DNA from: Proteobacteria bacterium DTSAM18
GTDB taxonomy: Bacteria > Myxococcota_A > UBA796 > GCA-2862545
DNA length: 64,000 nt
Assembly: GCA_028767165.1 (NCBI GenBank)
Contig: JARACJ010000013.1
Location: forward strand, 1-64,000
Direction of reading: 5' to 3'
The notes under the pieces are model-generated. The model did no database searches, had not been told where the DNA came from, and saw only the letters and a program-made list of their open reading frames with translations. Numbering within the stretch: position 1 is the first letter of the stretch; every line of letters begins with the position of its first letter. Both the position numbers and the translations under genes were made by a program. Positions 24,438 through 34,660 of the stretch are shown here, in pieces.

Positions 24438-26783
24438 ATGGCGGTCAGTCGATGGGCCCTGGGCGGTGGTGGAACCATCCACGCCGTGCTCGGCCCCACC
24501 AACACCGGAAAGACCCACACGGCGCTCGAGCGGATGCTCGCCTACCGCAGCGGCATGATGGGGTTTCCGCTCCGATTGCTGGCCCAGGAGGTCTATGAGC
24601 GGGTCGTGTCGCGGGTGGGCGCCGATCAGGTGGCCCTCATCACCGGCGAGCAGAAGATCCTGCCGCCGAAGGCCCGCTACTTCATCTGCACGGTGGAGAG
24701 CATGCCGCTCGATCGGCCCGTGGAGTTCGTGGCCATCGACGAGATTCAGTTGGCCACCGACAAGTCACGTGGGCACGTGTTCACCGACCGCATCCTTCGC
24801 GCGCGGGGCATGTCCGAGACCTGGCTGCTGGGCTCCGACACCATGGTGCCCCTCATCGAGGAGCTGGTGCCCACGGCCATGATCAAGAGCCGTCCCCGGC
24901 TGTCCAAGCTCACCTGGGCCGGCACGAAGAAGCTGCACCGGCTCCGGCCACGCACGGCCGTCGTGGCCTACTCGATGGCCCGGGTCTACGAGCTCGCGGA
25001 GCGCCTTCGGGTCCGCCACGGCGGCGCGGCTGTCGTCCTCGGCGCGCTGTCCCCCCGGGCGCGCAACGCCCAGGTGGCGATGTTCCAGTCCGGCGAGGTC
25101 GACTACCTCGTGGCCACCGACGCCATCGGCATGGGCCTGAACATGGACGTGCACCACGTCGCCCTGGCCGACGACACCAAGTTCGACGGCTTCGAGGTGC
25201 GCCGCCTGCGGGCCGACGAGCTCGCCCAGGTGGCCGGCCGTGCGGGGCGGTTCCAGCGCGACGGCACCTTCGGCACCACCGCCGGCGTGCCCGCCCTCGA
25301 GCCGGAGATCATCGAGGCCATCGAGTCCCACCGCTTCCCGCCGGTGCGCCAGGTGTGGTGGCGCAACCCCGAGCTCGAGTTCGACTCCCTGCAGTCCCTG
25401 ATCGGGAGCCTGGAGGTCCGCCCCCGGAGCAGCCGCCTGCGGCTGCAGGAGCGCGGGCTCGATGCGGCCGTGTTCCGCAAGCTCGCCGAGCGAGCCGAGG
25501 TGGCCCGGGTGGCCCGGGGCAAGGCGAAGGTGGGGCTGCTGTGGGAGGTCTGCGCGGTGCCCGACTTCGCCGGCACCACGGTGGGCCACCACGCCGACTT
25601 CCTGCAGGATCTGTACCTGGAGCTCGTCCGGGGCGGTGGTCAGCTCCCCGAGGACCGGATCGCCCGGGAGGTCGAGCGCCTGTCCAAGGGCAGCGACGAG
25701 ATCGAGACCCTCATGCGTCGCCTGGCCGGCATCCGGAGCTGGACCTACATCGCCCAGAAGCCGGGCTGGCTCGACGACCCGAAGGCCTGGCGCGAGAAGA
25801 CCTCGGCGGTCGAGGATGCGTTGTCCGCGTCTCTGCACGAGGCCCTCGCCCGTCGCTTCGTCGACCGCAAGGCGCGCACCGTGCTCACGGGCAACCTGCA
25901 GGCACCGTCGCTGGACGAGCAGGGCAGGGTGCTCCTGGCCGGACAGGAGGTCGCCCGCCTGCAGGGGCTCGACGTCCGCTGGGTCGGGGGCGGGGGCACG
26001 CCGCTGTTCCGCAAGCGCGCCATGCAGCTCATCCGGCCCTTGTTGGCCACCCGGGTGGAGCGCTTCCTCGACACGGAGTCCGAGCAGCTCGACATCTCCC
26101 GTGAGGGCCTCATCCGCTGGGACGGCGAGCTCATCGGCCGCCTCGTCCAGGGCCCCGACTGGACCCGGCCCAAGGTGCGCCTCACGCGTCTCGAGTCGCT
26201 CACCACGGAACAGCGCACGGCGGTACTGCACCACCTGGAGCGAGCGGTCCGCGACTGGGTGGCCGTGCTCGGCGCCGTCCCGGAGGACGAGCCCCAGGGC
26301 CGTGATCCGGTGGAGCGGGCCATCCGCTACGCCCTGCGGGAGCGACTCGGCGTGGTGTCCCTGCGCAACCTCGCGGTGCGGGTCAACGAGCTCTCCCACG
26401 GCGCCCGCAAGCGCTTGAAGGCCGAGGGCGTGCGGTTCCTGCCGGGCTTCCTGTACCGGCCCGATGCGGTCCACCGCACCGCCGACCGTCACATGCTGTG
26501 GGCGCTGCGCAGCGGTCAGCAGGTCGAGCTCCCCCGGGAGGTCTGCGAGGGGGTCTGGCGGAACGAACGCCGCGACATGGGGTTGCTGCTCCTGCTCGGC
26601 CTCGCTCCCTACGGGCGCTACCTGGTGCGGCTCGACGTGGTCGACCGCGTGCTGCAGGGCGGCCCCCCCCACCCACAGTGGCCCGAGGACCTGCAGGAGC
26701 GCATCCTGGCACGCCATCCGCGCCGCAGCTCATCCGAACGGAGTCGCGCGCGCCAGGGGCGGTCCAAGCCGCGCAAGCGCTGA
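24438..26783 (+). CDS. SUV3-like DExH RNA helicase
   Basis: A 781-aa superfamily-2 helicase most like mitochondrial SUV3. Walker A is GPTNTGKTH, the DExH-type box reads DEIQL, SAT is replaced by an LGSDT segment, and motif VI is QVAGRAGRF. After residue 300 comes the SUV3-type C-terminal region (LQSLIGSLEVRPRS), then a long alpha/basic extension ending SRARQGRSKPRKR. Such enzymes unwind structured RNA during decay. The start ATG sits behind a G-rich stretch and the Walker A follows within about 20 residues. The stop is separated by one base from the stop of the convergent polyphosphate kinase gene. Confidence 0.85.
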   Translation: MAVSRWALGGGGTIHAVLGPTNTGKTHTALERMLAYRSGMMGFPLRLLAQEVYERVVSRVGADQVALITGEQKILPPKARYFICTVESMPLDRPVEFVAIDEIQLATDKSRGHVFTDRILRARGMSETWLLGSDTMVPLIEELVPTAMIKSRPRLSKLTWAGTKKLHRLRPRTAVVAYSMARVYELAERLRVRHGGAAVVLGALSPRARNAQVAMFQSGEVDYLVATDAIGMGLNMDVHHVALADDTKFDGFEVRRLRADELAQVAGRAGRFQRDGTFGTTAGVPALEPEIIEAIESHRFPPVRQVWWRNPELEFDSLQSLIGSLEVRPRSSRLRLQERGLDAAVFRKLAERAEVARVARGKAKVGLLWEVCAVPDFAGTTVGHHADFLQDLYLELVRGGGQLPEDRIAREVERLSKGSDEIETLMRRLAGIRSWTYIAQKPGWLDDPKAWREKTSAVEDALSASLHEALARRFVDRKARTVLTGNLQAPSLDEQGRVLLAGQEVARLQGLDVRWVGGGGTPLFRKRAMQLIRPLLATRVERFLDTESEQLDISREGLIRWDGELIGRLVQGPDWTRPKVRLTRLESLTTEQRTAVLHHLERAVRDWVAVLGAVPEDEPQGRDPVERAIRYALRERLGVVSLRNLAVRVNELSHGARKRLKAEGVRFLPGFLYRPDAVHRTADRHMLWALRSGQQVELPREVCEGVWRNERRDMGLLLLLGLAPYGRYLVRLDVVDRVLQGGPPHPQWPEDLQERILARHPRRSSSERSRARQGRSKPRKR

Positions 26784-26784
26784 C

Positions 26785-28854
26785 TCAGCGCCTGAAGGGG
26801 TGGCTGAGGAACCACTGGTGCACGTCGACACCCTCGGGATCGGTGTCCCGCAGGCGCGTGTAGGTGCCGTCGGAGCCCATCTGCCGGCTGCGGCCGACGT
26901 CGTTCAGGTAGACCTCGAGGTAGTCCGTCATGAGCCAGGTCTTCAGCTCCGGATCGTCGATGGGCGTGAGCACCTCGACCCGGCGGTTCAGGTTGCGGCC
27001 CATGAGATCCGCGGAACCGATCAGGCACACGGGCTCGCCGTCGCCGCCGAACCAGTAGACCCGGGAGTGCTCCAGGAACCTGCCGATCACGGAACGGACC
27101 CGGATGTTCTCGGACACCCCCGGCAGGCCCGGCACGATGCTGCAGATGCCGCGCACGATGATGTCGACCTGCACGCCGGCGGCGGAGGCCTCGTACAGGG
27201 CGTCGATGCAGGGGCGGTCCACCAGGGCGTTGCACTTGAGGATGATGCGCGCGGGACGTCCTGCCCGGGCCAGCTCGGTCTCCCGGGCGATGTGGGCGAG
27301 CAGGCCCTTCTTCATGAACCGGGGGGCCACCAGCAGCTTGCGGAACCTGCTGGGTCTCGCGAAGCCGGTGATGCGGTTGAACAGGTCGGCGACGTCGGCC
27401 GTGATGCCCGGATCGGCGGTGAACAGGCCGAGATCGGTGTACACCCGCGCGGTGTCGGGGTTGTAGTTGCCGGTGCCGATGTGGGCGTAGCGCTTCAGGC
27501 TGCCGCCCTCGTTGCGCACGACCATCGACAGCTTGGCGTGGGTCTTCAGCCCCGGCACGCCGTAGATCACGTGCACGCCGGCCTTCTCCAGGCGGCGGGC
27601 CCACACGATGTTGTTCTCCTCGTCGAAGCGGGCCTTCAGCTCCACCATGGCGGCCACCTGCTTGCCCGCCTCGGCGGCCCGGAGGAGTGCGCCGATCACC
27701 GGCGAGCGGGAGCTCGTGCGGTACAGGGTCTGCTTGATGGCCAGCACCTTGGGGTCGCGGGCGGCCTGGTGGATGAACGCGGCGACGGGCGCGAAGCTGT
27801 CGAACGGGTGGTGCACCAGGAAGTCCTGGTGGGCGATGCGCTCGAAGATGTTGGCGCTCTCGAAGTTCTCGTAGCTGCGGGGCACCAGCGGCGGGTACTT
27901 CCACTCCGGCACCTCGAGGTCGAGCAGGGTGGAGAACCCGGTGGGATCGATCCAGCTGTGGATGCGGTAGGTGTCCACATCCCCGAGGTGCAGGCCCTCC
28001 TGCAGCTCCTTGACCAGCTCCTCCGGTGCGTTCGCGGCGATCTCCAGGCGCACGCTGTCGCCGAAGCGCCGCTTGCGCAGGTTCTCCTCGAGGGTCACGA
28101 GCAGGTCGTCGGCCTCGTCCTCCTGGATCTCCATGTCGGCGTCGCGGGTGATCCGGAACAGGTACGGCTGCTCGATCTCCATGCCGGGGAACAGGTCGCC
28201 GAGGTTGTGGGCGATGAGGTCCTCGATGGCCAACAGGCGGGCGGGCACCGTGTCGGGCATCTGCAGGTCGTCGACGCGGACGAACCGCTCTGCCCGGTGG
28301 GGGATCTTCAGGCGCACAAGGCGCCGCTCCCCCTTGGGGTGCCGGACGTACACGGCGAGGTTCAGGCTGAGGTTGGAGATGAAGGGGAACGGGTGCGTGG
28401 GGCTCACGGCCAGCGGCGTGAGGATGGGGTGCACCTGGTCCCGGTACAGCTGGTCGGCGTGCTTGCGTTCCTTCTTCTTCAGGTCGTCGTAGCTGACGAG
28501 CACGACGTCGCCCTCGGCGAAGGGGCCGGACAGCAGCTCGTCGAGCAGGTCGGCGGCCTGCTCGAGGGCCGGTTCGAGCTCCTCACGGATGGCGGCGAGC
28601 TGCTGGCGGGGGGTGAGGCCCTGCTCGGTGACGACGTCCACACCGGACTCGATCTGGTGCTTGATGCCGCTGACGCGGATCATGAAGAACTCGTCGAGGT
28701 TGCTGTGGAAGATGGTGAGGAACCGCAGCCGCTCGATGAGCGGGTTGGACGGGTCGAGTGCCTCCTCGAGCACGCGCAGGTTGAAGCGCAGCCAGCTCAG
28801 CTCCCGATCGATCATGGGGTGGGCGGTCTCGGGTACGGTGTCGATGGCGGTCAT
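26785..28854 (-). CDS. ppk1: polyphosphate kinase 1
   Basis: A 689-aa enzyme that makes inorganic polyphosphate from ATP, reversibly; membrane-associated in other bacteria. The N-terminal domain begins MIDRELSWLRFNLRVLEEA. The catalytic phospholipase-D-like halves include KQTLYRTSSRSPVIGAL, FDEENNIVWARRLEKAG, and GLKTHAKL, whose His is H439, the autophosphorylated residue; the second catalytic segment includes HSRVYWFGGDG. The start at 28854 gives a normal N-terminus; the upstream frame extension is not needed. It faces the divergent surE gene across 91 bp. Polyphosphate is linked to stress and development in myxobacteria. Confidence 0.96.
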   Translation of the reverse strand: MTAIDTVPETAHPMIDRELSWLRFNLRVLEEALDPSNPLIERLRFLTIFHSNLDEFFMIRVSGIKHQIESGVDVVTEQGLTPRQQLAAIREELEPALEQAADLLDELLSGPFAEGDVVLVSYDDLKKKERKHADQLYRDQVHPILTPLAVSPTHPFPFISNLSLNLAVYVRHPKGERRLVRLKIPHRAERFVRVDDLQMPDTVPARLLAIEDLIAHNLGDLFPGMEIEQPYLFRITRDADMEIQEDEADDLLVTLEENLRKRRFGDSVRLEIAANAPEELVKELQEGLHLGDVDTYRIHSWIDPTGFSTLLDLEVPEWKYPPLVPRSYENFESANIFERIAHQDFLVHHPFDSFAPVAAFIHQAARDPKVLAIKQTLYRTSSRSPVIGALLRAAEAGKQVAAMVELKARFDEENNIVWARRLEKAGVHVIYGVPGLKTHAKLSMVVRNEGGSLKRYAHIGTGNYNPDTARVYTDLGLFTADPGITADVADLFNRITGFARPSRFRKLLVAPRFMKKGLLAHIARETELARAGRPARIILKCNALVDRPCIDALYEASAAGVQVDIIVRGICSIVPGLPGVSENIRVRSVIGRFLEHSRVYWFGGDGEPVCLIGSADLMGRNLNRRVEVLTPIDDPELKTWLMTDYLEVYLNDVGRSRQMGSDGTYTRLRDTDPEGVDVHQWFLSHPFRR

Positions 28855-28945
28855 GGACTCGTTCCTGCAACTCGTTTGGAGGGGCGTGCTCCCATACCGA
28901 TGAGGAGCTATCGGGGCCACATGAGATGGCCTGGAGGGAGGAGAC

Positions 28946-29695
28946 GTGCGGATCCTGTTGAGCAATGATGACGGATTCGGCGCCCCGGGGCTACTGGCCC
29001 TGGAAGCGGGCCTGCAGGGCCTGGGCGATCTGTGGGTGGTGGCACCGGCGACCGAGCAGTCCGCCCGCAGCCACGCGTTGACCCTGCACAAACCCCTTCG
29101 GACGAAACTGCACGGTCCTCAGCGATGGTCCGTCTCGGGCACCCCGGCGGACTGTGCCTACCTCGCCCTGCACGGCCTGCTGCCGGAGGCGCCCCAGGTG
29201 GTGGTCTCGGGCATCAACCGCGGGGGCAACCTCGGCTCGGACGTGTACTACTCGGGCACGGTCGCCGCCGCCCGGGAGGCCAGCCTCGAGGGCATCCCGG
29301 CCGTGGCCATCTCGCTGCACCTGCACGACGAGGACCCGGAGATCCACTGGGCCACCGCCCAGCACGTGGCCCGCAAGGTGCTCGAGCAGGCCCTGAGGCT
29401 CGACATGCCCACGGGGCTGCTCCTCAACGTCAACGTGCCCAACGTGCCCCTGTCCGAGCTCGAGGGCATCGTGGCCGCCCGGCTCGGGGGCCGCACCTTC
29501 GTCAACCAGGTGGAGCGCCGCGCCGACCCTCGCGGACGCCCCTACTGGTGGCTCGGCGGGCAGGAGCGCATCGTCACCGGCGAGCCGGACTCCGACGTCC
29601 AACTGTGCGGCCGGGGATTTGCTACCATCACGCCGCTTCTGCACCACCTCACCGACCCGGGCTGGCTGGGTCGCCTGAAGGAACTCTTCCCATGA
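28946..29695 (+). CDS. surE: 5'/3'-nucleotidase SurE
   Basis: A 249-aa divalent-metal phosphatase acting on nucleoside monophosphates and short polyphosphates. The family's metal site is intact: ILLSNDDGFGAPGL (Asp-Asp), SARSHALTL, SGTPADCAYLAL and VVSGINRGGNLGSDVYYSGT. The start is GTG at 28946 behind ggaggagac. It is coupled to apt by an ATGA overlap, which fits a nucleotide-salvage pair. Confidence 0.95.
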   Translation: MRILLSNDDGFGAPGLLALEAGLQGLGDLWVVAPATEQSARSHALTLHKPLRTKLHGPQRWSVSGTPADCAYLALHGLLPEAPQVVVSGINRGGNLGSDVYYSGTVAAAREASLEGIPAVAISLHLHDEDPEIHWATAQHVARKVLEQALRLDMPTGLLLNVNVPNVPLSELEGIVAARLGGRTFVNQVERRADPRGRPYWWLGGQERIVTGEPDSDVQLCGRGFATITPLLHHLTDPGWLGRLKELFP

Positions 29696-30240
29696 CCACG
29701 AGCGCCGACATGAACGATCTGTCCATCCGCGTCCGCGACGCCATCCGCACCGTGCACGACTTCCCCAAGCCCGGCATCGGCTTCAAGGACATCACCACCG
29801 TGCTGAGCCGTCCCGCGATGTGGGCCGAGGTGACCGACTGGTTCGCCGGCCTGTACCCGGCGGAGCAGGTCGACGCGGTGGTGGGCGTGGATGCCCGTGG
29901 CTTCCTGTTCGCCGGTGCGGCCGCGATCCCCCTGGATGCCGGCGTGGTGATCGCCCGCAAGAAGGGCAAGCTGCCCTACGAGACCCGCGAGGTGTCCTAC
30001 GACCTCGAGTACGGCAAGGCCACGCTGCAGATGCACGTGGACGCCATCACGCCGGGCATGCGGGTGCTGGTGGTGGACGACCTGCTGGCCACCGGTGGCA
30101 CGGTCAAGGCGGCCATCGAGCTGATCCGCCTGCTCGGGGGCGAGGTGCTCGGCGCGGCCTTCATGGTCGAGCTCGGCTTCCTCGGTGCCCGCGATGGCCT
30201 CGACGTGCCGGTGCACAGCCTCGTGAACTACGAGAGCTGA
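29692..30240 (+). CDS. apt: adenine phosphoribosyltransferase
   Basis: A 182-aa purine salvage enzyme making AMP from adenine and PRPP. It has the family opening IRTVHDFPKPGIGFKDITT, the mid-chain ARGFLFAGAAAIPLDAG and KKGKLPYE, and the PRPP-binding VLVVDDLLATGGTVKAA. The start overlaps the surE stop by ATGA with AAGGA upstream; a second ATG at 29710 is possible. The last 13 bases overlap the end of the convergent coaE gene. Confidence 0.95.
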   Translation: MTTSADMNDLSIRVRDAIRTVHDFPKPGIGFKDITTVLSRPAMWAEVTDWFAGLYPAEQVDAVVGVDARGFLFAGAAAIPLDAGVVIARKKGKLPYETREVSYDLEYGKATLQMHVDAITPGMRVLVVDDLLATGGTVKAAIELIRLLGGEVLGAAFMVELGFLGARDGLDVPVHSLVNYES

Positions 30241-30841
30241 GCACCCTGCTTCGCGGTCCAGCGGGCCACGAGCGCGTCGACCTGCAGGTGCAGCGCCCCG
30301 AGATCGGCGTCGTTGCGGATGACCACGTCGGCGACCTTCTCCTTGTCGGCGACGGGCATCTGCGCGCCGACGAAGGCCTCGGCCTCCTTGCGTGACAGGC
30401 CGCTGCGGACCATCAGCCGCCGCAGCTGGATCTCCGGGCTGCAGCTGACCACGACCAGCTCGTCGTAGGCCTTGTAGCTGCCCGTCTCGACCATGATGGC
30501 CGCCTCGACGCCGGCGAGGGGCACGCCGGCGTCCGCCAGATCCCGCAGGCGCTGGCCGATGGTGGCGAAGATCGCCGGGTGGGTGATCGCCTCGAGCGTC
30601 CGCTTCGCCTCCGGGTCGGCCAGGATCCGGCGACGCATGGCCCCCCGATCGAGCTGGCCGTCGGCGGTGATGACGCCGTGACCGAAGGTGCGCTCGATGG
30701 CCGCGAGCCCGTCGGAGCCGGGGGCGACCACCTCTCGGGCCACCATGTCGGCGTCGATCACGGGAATGCCGTGGGCGAAGCGCATCCGCTGGGCGACGGT
30801 GGACTTGCCACAGGCGATGCCGCCCGTGAGACCGAAGACCC

Positions 30842-30845
<4 letters not shown>
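30228..30845 (-). CDS. coaE: dephospho-CoA kinase
   Basis: A 205-aa P-loop kinase that phosphorylates the ribose 3'-OH of dephospho-CoA, the last step of CoA synthesis. The P-loop is [13 protein letters not shown], followed by [11 protein letters not shown] (catalytic Asp region), THPAIFATI and [15 protein letters not shown] in the lid. The start overlaps the stop of the sigma-54 activator gene by ATGA. The 3' end runs 13 bases into apt on the other strand, a compact convergent arrangement. Confidence 0.94.
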
Positions 30846-32623
<1,778 letters not shown>

Positions 32624-32669
32624 GGGGCTCCCAGGGCGTGTGCCCCTTCATAGCACCGACCGGGGCCCT

Positions 32670-33500
32670 TTAGAACCGTCCCGATACCGCGACCTGGAAG
32701 TGGTGCTGTGAGGCGGACAACCCGACTCCCTGCACGCGGAGCTGGCCCCTGCGCCAGGCGATGCCTGCGTCGAGGGTGGACGCCGCCCAGGTGCCGTAGA
32801 ACGCCAGGGTGGTGGGGATGCTCACCGCGTTGCGGACGAGGAGGTGCCGATCGTAGGCCGCCATCCGGTCGTCGATGGTCAGGCTGGGGTCCTCGGAGCG
32901 CTGCACCTGTCCGTGGATGTAGATGAACGACCCGATGCTGGCGGCGAGGAAGGTGGACTGCAGCGTGGCGTAGGCGACGCCCCGGCCCCTGTGCCCGCTC
33001 TTGAACTGGGGCACGCCGAAGGGCGCGAAGCCCCACGGGGGCATGGGCTCCACGCGCACCGGCCGGGTGGACAGCTCCGCCCGCACGCTGGCGCGCACCA
33101 GCTCGAAGCTGCCGATGACGTCGAGGGGGTGCTCGTAGGGGGACAGCCGCAGATCGGGCTGCACCTGCAGGGCCCGTCGGAACGCCGCCTCGGCCGCCGC
33201 CCTGTGGCCGTCGAGGAACGCCAGCTCTCCCTGGTAGGCCAACGCCTCGGCCAGGACCTCGGGCGGGACCTCACCGCCGGCATCGGCCATCGCCACGACA
33301 CGGGAGAGCAGCTTCAGCGCCTCGTCGTGGTCTCCCACGAGGTAGGCGTCACGGGCGGCCGCCAGGAGTGCGGATGCAGACTCCTGGCTGGTATCAGCGA
33401 CGTCGACCTGCTGTGCAACATCCGACCCCTCCGACTGCTGGGCGAGCGCCGGCGCGGAGAGGGGCAACAACAGCAGGAGTAGGGGGGGGGAAAGGCGCAA
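32670..33500 (-). CDS. exported TPR-type protein, 276 aa
   Basis: A 276-aa envelope protein of unknown role. The proposed TTG start at 33500 gives a clean signal peptide (MRLSPPLLLLLLPLSAPALA). Residues about 45-125 contain two tetratricopeptide-like helices pairs (AYLVGDHDEALKLLSR; AEAAFRRALQVQPDLRL). Residues 160-230 carry one or two hydrophobic segments. Relatives in myxobacteria are often small lipoproteins or assembly factors with the same TPR-then-membrane layout. No good ribosome site precedes the TTG, so the exact start is uncertain. It is 46 bp upstream of the sigma-54 activator gene on the same strand. Confidence 0.65.
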   Translation of the reverse strand: MRLSPPLLLLLLPLSAPALAQQSEGSDVAQQVDVADTSQESASALLAAARDAYLVGDHDEALKLLSRVVAMADAGGEVPPEVLAEALAYQGELAFLDGHRAAAEAAFRRALQVQPDLRLSPYEHPLDVIGSFELVRASVRAELSTRPVRVEPMPPWGFAPFGVPQFKSGHRGRGVAYATLQSTFLAASIGSFIYIHGQVQRSEDPSLTIDDRMAAYDRHLLVRNAVSIPTTLAFYGTWAASTLDAGIAWRRGQLRVQGVGLSASQHHFQVAVSGRF

Positions 33501-33710
33501 GGTATTGTCGAAGCGTCCGTCGGGGCTTGCTGAACGGTGCGGGGCCAGTGTAGCACTCCGCAAGCCCGCTGTGCAGGCCTGCAGAATGGCCTGCAGACCA
33601 CGGTGGGACCCGTTTTGTTGTGTTGCAGTGGGTTGCGTATCTGCCGACTTGTAGTATGTTGGCCGTGCTGTCAGATCACCTGCCAGAATGCCGTTTCGGA
33701 GACCTCTCTC
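33501..33710. promoter_or_regulatory. 210-bp divergent intergenic region
   Basis: This gap separates the TPR protein gene from the HTH protein gene and is clearly more AT-rich than its surroundings (for example 33612-33665, with repeated gttg and a TAGTAT hexamer near 33654). It must hold divergent promoters, but I cannot place a confident -35/-10 pair. Confidence 0.4.
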
Positions 33711-34577
33711 ATGGCCACCGCTCTCGAGCACACCGCACAGTGGAACGACATCCTGCGGCTGAAGGACGAGCTGCCCCTTCGGGAGCTGGCAAGCCGCTTT
33801 TCCACCACGCCTGGAGCCATCAGCGCGGCCTTCAAGCGCACGGGCACCCACCGCAGCCCCTTCGGTGTGCAGGCGCGCATGGACTCGCTGCCCCCCGAGC
33901 CCGGTGAGGAATCGGCGGAAGGCCTCACCCCCGAGCAGGCCCGCGCGCTCCGCAACATCCGGCCCGGCTCCAAGGATGCCCTGATCGTGCGCCACATCGC
34001 CAAGCTCGGCATCCGTCCCGATGCCGAGGTCGCCCGCGAGGCCGGCGTCTCCGTCCGCACCATCGCGAGCTTCCGCGCCCGCCACAACATCGGCGGCTAC
34101 AAGGGCCCTCGTCGTAGCGATGGGGCCGGCAGCCGCCGCCGCTCCCGCATCGATCCCTTCGCCCACCTCCTCGGGGTGGTGCCGGATCGCGTCGTGGCCG
34201 AGCGGGCGGGCGTGTCCCTGAACGCCGTGCGGAACTACCGGGTCAAGCGCAACATCCCCGCTGCCCGTCGTGGCGGCGTCACCTCGGCGCCCCAGGCCCA
34301 GGCCCAGGCCCAGGCACCCCAGGCCGCACAAGCTGCACAGCCCGCCCAGGAAGACACCACGCCGGCTCCCGCCATCGCCAGCCTGCCCGAGTCCTTCGCG
34401 CCCGAGGGCGGCACCAGTGCCTGGCGTGCCGTCTGGCTCCGCGCCGCCGGCAAGAGCGACGGCGTCATCCTCGCAGCAGACATGGCCACCGCGGTCGAGA
34501 AGGCCGGCAACCTGTATGCGGATGCCCAGCTCGTCGAGATCACCCTGGTGGGCAACGTGGTGGGTGTCGCCACCTGA
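33711..34577 (+). CDS. protein with three helix-turn-helix repeats
   Basis: A 288-aa putative DNA-binding protein. Three HTH-like units can be read: LPLRELASRFSTTPGAIS (about 20-42), RPDAEVAREAGVSVRTIASF (about 103-126) and VPDRVVAERAGVSLNAVRNY (about 155-178). Each is followed by basic residues such as RARHNI or RVKRNI. After residue 190 comes an Ala/Gln/Pro-rich linker with an AQ repeat, then a compact C-terminal domain of about 60 aa. The repeated units resemble the bacterial homeodomain-like or sigma-4-like type that reads short DNA steps. There is no enzymatic domain. Possibly a nucleoid or regulatory protein; I do not know the family. GGAG precedes the ATG by 10 bases. Confidence 0.7.
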   Translation: MATALEHTAQWNDILRLKDELPLRELASRFSTTPGAISAAFKRTGTHRSPFGVQARMDSLPPEPGEESAEGLTPEQARALRNIRPGSKDALIVRHIAKLGIRPDAEVAREAGVSVRTIASFRARHNIGGYKGPRRSDGAGSRRRSRIDPFAHLLGVVPDRVVAERAGVSLNAVRNYRVKRNIPAARRGGVTSAPQAQAQAQAPQAAQAAQPAQEDTTPAPAIASLPESFAPEGGTSAWRAVWLRAAGKSDGVILAADMATAVEKAGNLYADAQLVEITLVGNVVGVAT

Positions 34578-34607
34578 GCCGTCGGGCCTCGGTCCGTTCG
34601 TGCCAGT

Positions 34608-34650
34608 GACGTCGCGCCCCCGCTGCCTCGATGGTGGCGGGGGCGACGTG
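34608..34650. terminator. bidirectional hairpin terminator
   Basis: Between the convergent HTH-protein and lipoprotein genes, ACGTCGCGCCCCCGC (34609-34623) pairs with GCGGGGGCGACGT (34637-34649), with one unpaired base and a 13-base loop. There is no T-tract on either side, but the strong stem and position suggest a shared terminator. Confidence 0.6.
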
Positions 34651-34660
34651 CGTCCGGGGG

